Assembly (NCBI GenBank): GCA_046328715.1
Contig: JAXLWB010000087.1
Location: 1 to 13,683, forward strand
Direction of reading: 5' to 3'
Source of the DNA: JAXLWB01 sp046328715
GTDB taxonomy: Bacteria > Chloroflexota > Anaerolineae > Caldilineales > Caldilineaceae
Length of the DNA: 13,683 nucleotides
The translations under genes and the position numbers were made by a program. Under the pieces are notes generated by a model. That model worked only from the letters and a program-made list of their open reading frames with translations, did not search any database and was not told the DNA's origin. Below, piece by piece: positions 7,128-13,611 of this stretch (positions are counted from its first letter, which is position 1; each line of letters starts with the position of its first letter).

Positions 7128-7571
7128 ATGGCGCATTTTAATCAACCCATTCAAGCGGAAACGATTGGAGGCTTTCTGCTCCAGATCAGAGAACACGGAA
7201 CACCTTTGCGCGTCGATAGTGAAACAGAAACCTATTATGTGCTCACCGCAGCGCAGCTAAAGGCCTTGCTGGCAACACTTCCCACTCAGGCTAAGGATAA
7301 AGTTGACCTGGATCACCTCACGACCTTTAGCCCACAAGACTTCGGGTTGAGTGAAGCAGATATCGCAGACTATGAGGCAAGACAGCAATTGCGCCAACGT
7401 GCTGTGAATGTACACAAACAACGTCCCTTGAACGCCGATCTAAAACGTCGTTTGGACGCCATCAGCCAGCAGGGCAAGATCGCTTCACCAGCAGAACGCA
7501 CCCAGCTTCTCCACGAACTGGAAGCCTTGATGAACGAGAACTTGCAGGCGCTTCTTCCCAACCCACAATAA
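7128..7571 (+). CDS. Small protein with Phd-like N-terminus, second gene of a plus-strand pair
   Basis: This encodes a 147-residue soluble protein. The first 50 or so residues (FNQPIQAETIGGFLLQIREHGTPLRV..., then TYYVLTAAQLKALLATL) loosely recall prevent-host-death/YefM-type antitoxins, where a short strand-helix-strand reads out before a 'vLs..el..Ll' helix. The rest is charged and helical (EADIADYEARQQLRQRAV; ADLKRRLDAI; ERTQLLHELEALMNENLQALLPNPQ). It starts 4 nt after the upstream stop. No toxin follows on the same strand: the next gene is convergent and 17 nt away. It could be an orphan antitoxin, a partner of the 90-residue protein, or unrelated to toxin-antitoxin systems. The family assignment is weak. 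Confidence 0.7.
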   Translation: MAHFNQPIQAETIGGFLLQIREHGTPLRVDSETETYYVLTAAQLKALLATLPTQAKDKVDLDHLTTFSPQDFGLSEADIADYEARQQLRQRAVNVHKQRPLNADLKRRLDAISQQGKIASPAERTQLLHELEALMNENLQALLPNPQ

Positions 7572-7588
7572 TCATTCTTACTGAGAAT

Positions 7589-8014
7589 TTATCCTACATC
7601 CCAGTCTTCCATCGACAAACCAGGCACCTTTGTAAAATCGCGCTGATTACTCGTCACAAGAATCCCGCCAACCGACAGTACGATTGCAGCGATTCGCAAA
7701 TCCTGGGTACCTACCCGTATCCTTTGCAAACGTAGTTGTTGCAACTTTACCAGTGCTTCTGCACTAAACGGCAAGACATGCACCAGCTTAAAGTAATCGA
7801 TCGTTGCCTGTAACTGTGTATAGGCTCGAACCAAATCACTATCTTCTTTCACCGCATCAACCACAGCCAACCGTCCACGAATTTGTTCACGCAGCGTAAT
7901 CACAGTTGTAAAGACTTCTGTCGGCGGAATCTGTTCTAGCCGGCGTATGATCGTAGCACGGTTCGCTTGCTGGCGAGTGACAGTATCCGTATCCAGGACA
8001 AAAATTGGCATCAT
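7589..8014 (-). CDS. vapC: VapC-type PIN-domain ribonuclease toxin
   Basis: This encodes a 141-residue probable toxin of a type II toxin-antitoxin pair; PIN toxins cleave RNA with Mg2+ held by acidic residues. The N-terminal strand PIFVLDTDTVT carries the first acidic pair (Asp8, Asp10). TVITLREQIRG holds the conserved Glu. VGTQDLRIAAIVLSVGGILVTSNQRDFTKVPGLSMEDW is the typical C-terminal half, with Asp in TQDLRIAA and in NQRDF and the usual terminal Trp. Length is normal for VapC and all four acidic positions are present, so it looks catalytically intact. Its ATGA start overlaps the stop of the upstream antitoxin gene by 4 nt; a second ATG follows immediately at 8011. It converges on the plus-strand pair with a 17-nt gap and no clear terminator. 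Confidence 0.9.
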   Translation of the reverse strand: MMPIFVLDTDTVTRQQANRATIIRRLEQIPPTEVFTTVITLREQIRGRLAVVDAVKEDSDLVRAYTQLQATIDYFKLVHVLPFSAEALVKLQQLRLQRIRVGTQDLRIAAIVLSVGGILVTSNQRDFTKVPGLSMEDWDVG

Positions 8015-8325
8015 TCAGCTCCAGGACGTTCGGCCTCGCGAGCGGCCAGAATCTTCTGGAGCATAGGTTCCAACATGGGATCATTCGCAAAGAGACCCGC
8101 CGTAGCTAACCAAGGATTACTCTGAGCGGTTGACCCAGCAGGTGCTGGTGTTTGAATTTCCAGTGTTGTGATTTCAGTTTCCAACATCCATTGTTCAATC
8201 GCACTTTTGAGTTGACGCAACGCTTCATTGCGCGTACGTCCTTCACCCCGGCAATTTGGGACGGCTGGAGCCTGGGCAACATAATGACCAAGCGGTTGAC
8301 GGTGAATCATCACAGTATATTGCAT
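8011..8325 (-). CDS. HicB-like antitoxin partner of the PIN toxin
   Basis: This encodes a 104-residue predicted antitoxin. Residues 1-55 (QYTVMIHR, GHYVAQAPAVPNCRGEGRTRNEALRQLKSAIEQWM) match the HicB/UPF0150 alpha-beta fold: strand, strand with a Pro-Cys turn, then the T-x-x-EAL helix. After a Pro/Ala linker, the tail NPWLATAGLFANDPMLEPMLQKILAAREAE resembles the toxin-wrapping C-terminus seen in antitoxins paired with PIN proteins. AAGGA lies about 8 nt before the ATG at 8325. Its stop overlaps the toxin start (ATGA). A HicB-like antitoxin with a VapC toxin instead of HicA is a hybrid combination found in Chloroflexota and Cyanobacteria. It has no obvious DNA-binding domain, so autoregulation would need the complex or another factor. 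Confidence 0.82.
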   Translation of the reverse strand: MQYTVMIHRQPLGHYVAQAPAVPNCRGEGRTRNEALRQLKSAIEQWMLETEITTLEIQTPAPAGSTAQSNPWLATAGLFANDPMLEPMLQKILAAREAERPGAE

Positions 8326-8341
8326 ACTTCTTCCTTATCCC

Positions 8342-8372
8342 CAGCAACTTTGCTCGAAACTTTCTAGTTGCT
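8342..8372. promoter_or_regulatory. Inverted repeat between promoter and antitoxin start (candidate operator)
   Basis: An 8-bp perfect inverted repeat, CAGCAACT (8342-8349) and AGTTGCTG (8365-8372), with a 15-nt spacer lies immediately downstream of the -10. Autoregulated toxin-antitoxin operons usually carry palindromic operators here. It could alternatively be a 5'-leader hairpin. Confidence 0.45.
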
Positions 8373-8373
8373 G

Positions 8374-8382
8374 ATTATACCA
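8374..8382 (-). promoter_or_regulatory. Extended -10 promoter of the toxin-antitoxin operon
   Basis: The minus strand reads TGGTATAAT: a perfect TATAAT -10 (8374-8379) preceded by TG one base away, the extended -10 form that works without a good -35. None is seen at the expected place. Transcription would begin near 8367, about 42 nt before the antitoxin ATG. Confidence 0.6.
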
Positions 8383-8533
8383 TAGGATCGTTCACGAGAT
8401 GGTTACAGTTCGCTGGTGCAAATATTGCCTAATCGAAGTAGACTGCCACATGACAAAATCACAAGGGGTCTAACCGATGAGACACGCGGATCGTAGGAAG
8501 CGCGGATTCGTGCCCCTTAGCAGACTTGGTAAC

Positions 8534-8575
8534 GGGTAATTGCGTAATTACCCAATCTCCTAATCTCCAATCTCT
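8534..8575. repeat. Hairpin plus AATCTCC short tandem repeat
   Basis: The stem GGGTAATT (8534-8541) and AATTACCC (8546-8553) has the loop GCGT. Two AATCTCC copies and one AATCTCT follow (8554-8560, 8562-8568, 8569-8575). The last overlaps the stop codon of the aminotransferase fragment, so the repeat has replaced or abuts the true gene end. I recall such tracts as dispersed intergenic repeats in Chloroflexota. There is no T-run, so it is not a convincing terminator. Confidence 0.6.
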
Positions 8576-8981
8576 ACTCCTCCCACACTCCCCGCATCAC
8601 CTCCACCACCCTCGCCAACTCCGCTTCCGTCAAATTTGAGCCAGATGGCAGACAGAGCCCCTGGGTAAAGAGTTCTGCGGCCACCGCACCCCCCACTGCC
8701 TCGCACTCGGCAAAGATCGGTTGCAGATGCATCGGCTTCCAGACTGGGCGGGCCTCGATATTGGCCGCCTCCAGGGCCAGCCGGATCTGCTCACGGTCCA
8801 CACCTGCCTGGGCAGGGTCTACGGTGATGCAGGTGAGCCAACGGGTGTGCCGACCCCAGTCGGCTTCAGGCATAAAAGTCAACCCGGGCAGGTCACCCAA
8901 GTAGCGCACGTACGTTTCAAAGTTACGCCGTCGCGCCTGCACACGTTCTTCCAACACCGTCAACTGCCCACGTCCAATCAT
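8574..8981 (-). pseudogene. 5'-truncated DegT/DnrJ/EryC1/StrS sugar aminotransferase (C-terminal third)
   Basis: The intact frame encodes 135 residues matching the C-terminal end of PLP-dependent nucleotide-sugar aminotransferases (PglE/WbpE type), which are normally about 370-400 residues. Visible hallmarks are IGRGQLTVLEERVQARR at the start, ARPVWKPMHLQPIF in the middle and LFTQGLCLPSGSNLTEAELARVV at the end. The N-terminal two thirds, including the Schiff-base lysine, are absent. An in-frame TGA sits directly before the first ATG, and the neighbouring transferase gene ends 18 nt upstream, so a deletion or rearrangement joined the two. No good ribosome-binding site precedes the ATG. The remaining frame is undamaged, so the truncation is probably recent, but the product cannot catalyse transamination. 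A paralogous relic lies at 6612-6763. Confidence 0.85.
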
Positions 8982-8999
8982 TCACATTTTCAGTTTCGT

Positions 9000-10049
9000 T
9001 TAATTGGTTTGCGGAAGTGAAGACAACGCATCGTGGTGGCGCTCTTCACCCACCACATAGCGCCACAGGGCAAAAAATAGGACCCACGGTGTAGCCAATA
9101 CCCAGGGTACGGCAGAGGCCCAGCCCACATAGTAGACACCGGCCAAACCAGCACCGACAACAGCCAATCCAAGATAGAGCAGAGTGACTGTACGATGGTT
9201 GCGCCCAGCAATCACCAGGCGTTGGTAGAGATGGCTGCGATGGGCGGCCAAGATATTCTCCCCGCGCTGCAAGCGACGCAGAATCGTGAAGCCAGCATCA
9301 AACAGAAATGGCCACAATAGGAGCACCCCCACTGGCATCAGGACTGGCTGCTTTTGCGCAGCCGCAACTGTCAATACCGCAAAGGAATAGCCCAAGAAGG
9401 CTGAACCCACGTCGCCCATAAAGATGCGTGCTGGTGCCCAGTTATGCCCCAAGAAGCCACCGCAGGCCGCAGCAATACAGAAACCGACCAAGAAGACAAA
9501 GGGTTGCTGACTCCACCACCCAAAGCATCCCCAGGCGATGCCCGCAATCACCGCCTGACCCGCGGCGAGCCCGTCAATTCCATCCATAAAATTATAGATG
9601 TTGGTCAAGCCGACAATCCAGACAAAGGTCAGCAAGGGACCAAACCAGCCTAGGGCAATTTCGCCGCCAAAGGGCAAGGGCAGGACGTGCCAATAGCCCA
9701 CCCAGATTAGAATAGGTAGCGCACAAAGACTATGCACAGTGAGACGTAGAACACTAGGCAGGTTATAGATGTCATCGATCCAACTGATGCCAGCAATCAA
9801 CATGGCACCCAGCAGATAAGCCCAGGCAGTGACTTCGATCTCCGTGAGGGCAGACAAATAGACTGCCATCACCAACGCACAGGCCAACACGATCGCCAGC
9901 CCTCCACCCTTAGGAGTTGGGCGCACATGCGAACTGCGTGCATTAGGGTACGCCAAAAGATGGCGCTGTTCGGCCCATAGCCGGATGCCGCCAACACCAA
10001 AGTAGGCAATCAATAAGGTGGAAAGTGCAAAAACAAGTATTCCTGGCAT
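9000..10049 (-). CDS. WecA/WbpL/WreU-type polyprenyl-phosphate sugar-1-phosphate transferase
   Basis: This encodes a 349-residue polytopic membrane enzyme of the MraY/WecA superfamily. It would transfer a HexNAc-1-phosphate from a UDP sugar to undecaprenyl phosphate, the first step of polysaccharide repeat assembly. About ten hydrophobic segments are visible. Motifs in order are PNARSSHVRPTPKGGG (35-50), WIDD (90-93) with the catalytic Asp pair, NIYNFMDGIDGLAAG (150-164), FMGDVGSAFLGY (210-221) and AAHRSHLYQR (268-277). The PNARSSH signature is closer to WbpL and WreU than to WecA. The start lies just after AGGG, a weak ribosome-binding site about 8-9 nt upstream. The sugar used is not readable directly; the dehydratase and SDR neighbours suggest a 6-deoxy-HexNAc (inference). 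Confidence 0.92.
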   Translation of the reverse strand: MPGILVFALSTLLIAYFGVGGIRLWAEQRHLLAYPNARSSHVRPTPKGGGLAIVLACALVMAVYLSALTEIEVTAWAYLLGAMLIAGISWIDDIYNLPSVLRLTVHSLCALPILIWVGYWHVLPLPFGGEIALGWFGPLLTFVWIVGLTNIYNFMDGIDGLAAGQAVIAGIAWGCFGWWSQQPFVFLVGFCIAAACGGFLGHNWAPARIFMGDVGSAFLGYSFAVLTVAAAQKQPVLMPVGVLLLWPFLFDAGFTILRRLQRGENILAAHRSHLYQRLVIAGRNHRTVTLLYLGLAVVGAGLAGVYYVGWASAVPWVLATPWVLFFALWRYVVGEERHHDALSSLPQTN

Positions 10050-10090
10050 AAGCTTACCCTAAAATTTCGAAAACCGTTCGTTTGCAGGCT

Positions 10091-10096
10091 ATTATA
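10091..10096 (-). promoter_or_regulatory. Candidate -10 element of the sugar-1-phosphate transferase gene
   Basis: The minus strand reads TATAAT, 41 nt before the ATG at 10049. I find no good -35 at 16-18 nt. Two perfect copies of TAACTTACA (plus strand 10123-10131 and 10143-10151, exactly 20 bp apart) lie upstream and could bind an activator on one DNA face. Confidence 0.4.
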
Positions 10097-10159
10097 AACC
10101 ATACCTTCATAATTAACACAGTTAACTTACATTTAAAATAAATAACTTACAATATTAAC

Positions 10160-10670
10160 AAAGTAAAAATCTCACGTTTCATTCTTACTGCGAACCAACT
10201 CCACCATTTTTCTACGTACCGAGGTTGATAGAGAGGAAGACCCATTCAGCACGACGTGTAACTCAAACCGAGATGCAGCGTGTGCAACGAAGAAGCTTTG
10301 ATGTTGGGTGCAACGTGGCTATTACAGAACAATCTAGCGACGGTATGGAACGTCCGCCGCAAAAGGATACTATCCCAGCTTTGGGTGTTAAAGTTACACA
10401 AAGAGTATATGAGAGCTTACCGCGTATTAACTCTGGTTACCTTACTAAAAAACAAAATTTACACAGGATTAACCGCACCAGCGCGTCGGTAGAATTTACG
10501 AGACATCTTAATTATACGGGTAGCGTACAGAAAGGCTTCAGACTTTTGACGTAGCGCGCCTTGGACATAAATCAGAACTGCACTAATTACACGGCAAGGC
10601 CATTGCAGAAGATAAATACTTGAATACTTTTATTCTAAAATCGCCTAACCTGAACAAGCTAGCGCCAAAG
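10160..10670. other. Gene-free stretch, no supported coding content
   Basis: Overlapping plus-strand frames at 10225-10554 (TTG start) and 10280-10492 have no ribosome-binding site and no recognisable motif, so I do not call them. Composition changes from very AT-rich near 10070-10190 to mixed. It could be decayed coding DNA, but I could not match it to any family. Confidence 0.45.
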
Positions 10671-10728
10671 TTTCTCGCAGAGTTTTTCACAAAATAAGCC
10701 TCTGCGGTCTCTGCGCCTCTGCGAGAAA
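10671..10728. repeat. CTCTGCG-rich dispersed-type repeat with inverted ends
   Basis: A 12-bp perfect inverted repeat, TTTCTCGCAGAG (10671-10682) and its complement (10717-10728), encloses CTCTGCGGTCTCTGCGC. CTCTGCG occurs three times in tandem toward the right end. Very similar CTCTGCG/CTTTGCG tracts are familiar intergenic repeats in many environmental bacteria. No function is evident. Confidence 0.6.
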
Positions 10729-10769
10729 TATTTTTGCATTTTGTTCAAAGGTACTAATAGACACGCTAT

Positions 10770-10826
10770 TTAAACATTGCACAATCTGCCTTAGAACTCA
10801 ACACTTGGAGATTGTGCAATGTTTAA
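10770..10826. repeat. 18-bp perfect inverted repeat downstream of the SDR gene
   Basis: The arm TTAAACATTGCACAATCT (10770-10787) pairs perfectly with 10809-10826 across a 21-nt loop. It lies 34 bp after the SDR stop codon, so its transcript would fold as a strong hairpin at the 3' end. No T-run follows on either strand, so it is not a standard intrinsic terminator. It could be a processing or stability hairpin, a REP-type repeat, or the paired ends of a collapsed mobile element. Confidence 0.75.
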
Positions 10827-10859
10827 GTGTCATCTCTAGAAGTATGTAGGTCGTACATT

Positions 10860-11849
10860 CTAATCGAGTTGTAGCGCCTTGATTGCAGCACGCCAACCGC
10901 TTTGTAGATCGTACTCGGGCCGAAAGCCTAATTGCTCCCGAATCTTACGACTGTCGACCCTGATCTCTTCGGTATATTTGTCAAGCGTGGCGCGACGCAC
11001 AGGTGACGAAATTCGCAGTCCCTTTGCCAGATCTTCACTCACGGCACAGAGCAGCCGCACCGGAGCAATCGGGATCGTCAAGCGCGGCGGGGAACGATCG
11101 AGCGCCACACAGATCGCCTCTATAATCTCACGCACCGGATGATACTGACCATCCGTCACATTATAAACCTGCCCCAGCGCACGCTCAGCGCACATGGCCA
11201 AAAGCACTGCCGCCGCCACATCCTCCTCATAGATCAGCGAACGCCGATTTTCGCCACGGCCAATCGGCACAAAACGCCCCTTGGCTAAAGAGAAGAGCAG
11301 GCGCTGATAGTTGCCCTTGACACGACTGCCATAGACCGCCCCCAAACGCAAGACAACACCCAATGGCTTTCCCGTTGAGCGTCGAGCTTGCAGGACGATG
11401 TCTTCCGCTGCCAATTTGCTCTTGCCATAAAAAGTATCCGGCACACAAGCGGTTGTCTCCTCCAACAAGGTGTCGGGTTGGCTACCATAGACCGCAATCG
11501 TACTGATCAAGAGCAGCCGCTCGACCCCTTGTTGCAACGCAGCCTGCACCAACGACTGCGTTCCCTGTACATTCACCCGTTCATACTCAGCCTGTAAGGC
11601 AGGCGAAGGATTGACAATATGTAAGAGTGCCGCCAGATGAACCACTTGCGTACAACCCTGCAGCGCAGCAGTCAACGTGGCCGGCTCAGTAAGATCGCCC
11701 AGGCAACATTCAACCGTGGGCGGCAATAGACCAGCCGATGGTAACTTGCGTACTAAGGCCCGCACCCGATACCCCGCCGCCAGCAAGCGCGCCACTACAC
11801 AGGGACCCAAAGCCCCCGTGGCCCCGGTTACCAATATCCGTTCATTCAT
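10860..11849 (-). CDS. Extended SDR NAD-dependent nucleotide-sugar epimerase/4-ketoreductase
   Basis: This encodes a 329-residue cytosolic enzyme of the extended short-chain dehydrogenase family, acting on nucleotide sugars as a 4-epimerase or as a reductase of a 4-keto intermediate. The NAD site is ILVTGATGALG (5-15), followed by VVHLAALLH (about 69-77). LLLISTIAVYG carries Ser116/Thr117, and FYGKSK gives the catalytic Tyr141 and Lys145. RLGAVYGSR and IGRGENRRSLIYEEDVAAAV are typical substrate-domain segments. I chose the ATG at 11849 because the Rossmann fold starts there; a TTG at 11885 would add 12 residues of non-family sequence. Neither has a strong ribosome-binding site. Next to a WbpL/WreU-like transferase, a WbpV/WreQ-type reductase is the likeliest role (inference); simple epimerase activity is the alternative. 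Confidence 0.88.
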   Translation of the reverse strand: MNERILVTGATGALGPCVVARLLAAGYRVRALVRKLPSAGLLPPTVECCLGDLTEPATLTAALQGCTQVVHLAALLHIVNPSPALQAEYERVNVQGTQSLVQAALQQGVERLLLISTIAVYGSQPDTLLEETTACVPDTFYGKSKLAAEDIVLQARRSTGKPLGVVLRLGAVYGSRVKGNYQRLLFSLAKGRFVPIGRGENRRSLIYEEDVAAAVLLAMCAERALGQVYNVTDGQYHPVREIIEAICVALDRSPPRLTIPIAPVRLLCAVSEDLAKGLRISSPVRRATLDKYTEEIRVDSRKIREQLGFRPEYDLQSGWRAAIKALQLD

Positions 11850-11885
11850 GATTGGAATCAATCGATTAAAATCTATCCCTAACAA

Positions 11886-12271
11886 CGAGAAGTCGCCTCA
11901 GCGACTGGGAAGACGAACTCGCCATCGTCACGTGCCCTGTCCGTCGTCGAGCCATATCCCTAATGTCAAGCCGTAGGGACACCCAACGGGTACCCGGGTT
12001 GCTTGCCGAACCACGAGGATATTCACCAAACCCCACCGTTGCAGGCAATCGTTCGACTGAGACGTTCGGCGAGCTCAGTCGAGCCGCTCACGCCGAAGTC
12101 TCGTGTCCGTCGTGACGTGTTCTCGTCCGTTGTCGAGCCTGTACCCGAACGACGGACTGGAATGTCGATCATTATCCCCGATCTCAATTACGCCATGACG
12201 GGCACGAGCTGCGACGGAAGAACGTTGTGTGTGCCAACCACGGGGTTTTCCGCCGCAGCGCATGCCCCTAC
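11886..12271. repeat. Intergenic stretch of dispersed-type GTCGAGCC/CTCAGTCGA repeats
   Basis: No gene is supported. Three related units occur: GTCCGTCGTCGAGCC (11939-11953), GTCCGTCGTGACG (12105-12117) and GTCCGTTGTCGAGCC (12125-12139). A 9-bp perfect inverted repeat, TCGACTGAG (12053-12061) and CTCAGTCGA (12074-12082), lies beside GTTCGGCG/CGCCGAAG arms that allow a second fold. I recall TTCGACTGAGCTC-type palindromes as widespread intergenic repeats in Chloroflexota. Plus- and minus-strand frames here are shadows of the repeats. Confidence 0.6.
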
Positions 12272-12345
12272 TCACCTTGTCACCCTGTCACCCTGTCTTC
12301 TTGCCTTCTCCTCTTCCTGTCTCCCTGTCTTCTTATCCCCCACCA
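12272..12345. repeat. Pyrimidine-rich simple repeat read into the glycosyltransferase tail
   Basis: On the plus strand this is a run of CACCCTGTC, CCTGTCTTCTT and CCTTCTCC units. It supplies the last codons and the stop of the glycosyltransferase gene. Such CACCCTGTCACC tracts are usually intergenic, so the gene's original end was probably lost or read through. Confidence 0.65.
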
Positions 12346-13579
12346 CCCGCCGGATCAAACGATCATACTGCTGGGTCACCGCCTGGCGCGAGTGATGGGC
12401 CACCACATAGGTGCGGCCCGCCTGCCCTTTGCGGCTCAGGCTGTGCCGTTCTCGATAGGCACCTTCAATCGTCTGTGCCAGCACCGTGGCATCATCCGGC
12501 GGCACACTCCAGCCACAACCGGCATGTTCTACCACCCAGGCCAACTCCGAATCGGGATCAGCCGAAGCAACTACAGCCCGCCCAGCCGCCATGATCGTGT
12601 AGATTTTCGAAGGAAAAGTCTCCTGCGCCGTGCCCCGTTTGAGTGGCACAAGGCAGAGATCGCTGCTGGCGTAGATCTGTGGCACCCGCGAACGCTGCTG
12701 ATAGGGCAACAATAAAATGTTCGGACAGTCGTGCGCCGCCATCTGCTCTTCCAACCACTTGCGTCGAGTTCCGTCGCCTACGATCACAAACCGTAGCTCG
12801 GGCAAGGGGCGCAGTTGTTGCGCAGCGGCAAAGATCGTTTCAAAGCCCTGCGTCAGACCGATGTTGCCTGCATAAAGTACCACAAATTGCTCGCTCAAGC
12901 CATGTTCGGTTGCAAAGCCATTCGTCTTGGTGCCCGGCTGCATAAACTCGGTATCGACAAAGTTGGGGATCATCACCAGTTTGGCGGGCGGCACCCCTTT
13001 TTGCAATAGCCGTCGCCGAAACCATTCCGAGATGACCGTGATCGATTTAGCCCGCCCGTAGATAAAGCGTTCCATTCCCTCAAAGAACCGGATCAGCGCA
13101 CGGTTGCGCATCATCCCCAGGCTCACCGCCACATCCGGGTAGATCTCCTGGACATTATATACATAGGGCACGCGCCGTAGCAGACTCAAGAGCCAGGCAC
13201 TCAGCCCAATCGTCAGCGGCGGGGAAGGCACCAATAACACGTCGTAACTGCCGACTGCGAAGAGCCCAGCCAGCGTACTGATCAGATGAAAGCGCATGTA
13301 GTCCAGCAGCCGCGCTCCGACCCGGTCGCCCTTGACCGGGATCGAGGCATGATAGACAGGGATACCCTGCAAGTCGCTCTTTTGCAGCCAACGCCCCCAA
13401 TAGTTGGTCAATGGCTGGCGTGCTCGCGCCTCTGGCTCGACATTGTAGTGGGGCGTCGTCGTCAACACCGCGACCTCATGCCCTTGCGCCTGCAACTCCA
13501 GCGCCAGTTCGGTCATCAACTGCGCGGTCGATACACCGTCCGGCGCAAAGACCAAGGTAAGAAGGAGGATTTTAGCCAT
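12272..13579 (-). CDS. GT4-family glycosyltransferase, WbuB/WcaI type
   Basis: This encodes a 435-residue GT-B glycosyltransferase that would add a sugar to a lipid-linked glycan at the cytoplasmic face of the membrane. The N-terminal domain starts KILLLTLVFAPDGVSTAQL and includes GHEVAVLTTTPHYN (33-46). VQEIYPDVAVSLG (143-155) and AKSITVISEW (177-186) are WbuB/WcaI-like. The donor-binding domain has VVLYAGNIGLTQGFE (233-247), FVIVGDGTRRKWLEE (264-278) and ETFPSKIYTIMAAGRAVVAS (320-339), holding the usual E-x-x-P-S-K and Gly. I chose the ATG at 13579, where the fold begins; a GTG at 13609 adds ten residues. Neither has a clear ribosome-binding site. The final 23 or so residues (KKTGRQEEEKARRQGDRVTR) run past the normal family end through a low-complexity DNA repeat. 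Confidence 0.9.
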   Translation of the reverse strand: MAKILLLTLVFAPDGVSTAQLMTELALELQAQGHEVAVLTTTPHYNVEPEARARQPLTNYWGRWLQKSDLQGIPVYHASIPVKGDRVGARLLDYMRFHLISTLAGLFAVGSYDVLLVPSPPLTIGLSAWLLSLLRRVPYVYNVQEIYPDVAVSLGMMRNRALIRFFEGMERFIYGRAKSITVISEWFRRRLLQKGVPPAKLVMIPNFVDTEFMQPGTKTNGFATEHGLSEQFVVLYAGNIGLTQGFETIFAAAQQLRPLPELRFVIVGDGTRRKWLEEQMAAHDCPNILLLPYQQRSRVPQIYASSDLCLVPLKRGTAQETFPSKIYTIMAAGRAVVASADPDSELAWVVEHAGCGWSVPPDDATVLAQTIEGAYRERHSLSRKGQAGRTYVVAHHSRQAVTQQYDRLIRRVVGDKKTGRQEEEKARRQGDRVTR

Positions 13580-13611
13580 GTTGGTTAAAAGGGAAAAATG
13601 AAAGTCCACGA

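Noticed and set aside
7574..7588. Small ATTCT/AGAAT stem between the convergent genes as a bidirectional terminator
   Set aside because: Only five A/T-rich base pairs with no clear T-run on either side; too weak to call.
10225..10554. 109-codon plus-strand frame between transferase and SDR genes
   Set aside because: TTG start without a ribosome-binding site, no motif or hydrophobic pattern, and a competing overlapping frame of similar quality.
12003..12395. 130-codon plus-strand frame spanning the repeats and the glycosyltransferase tail
   Set aside because: Composed of repeat units and antisense sequence; Pro/Ser/Arg-biased with no family features.
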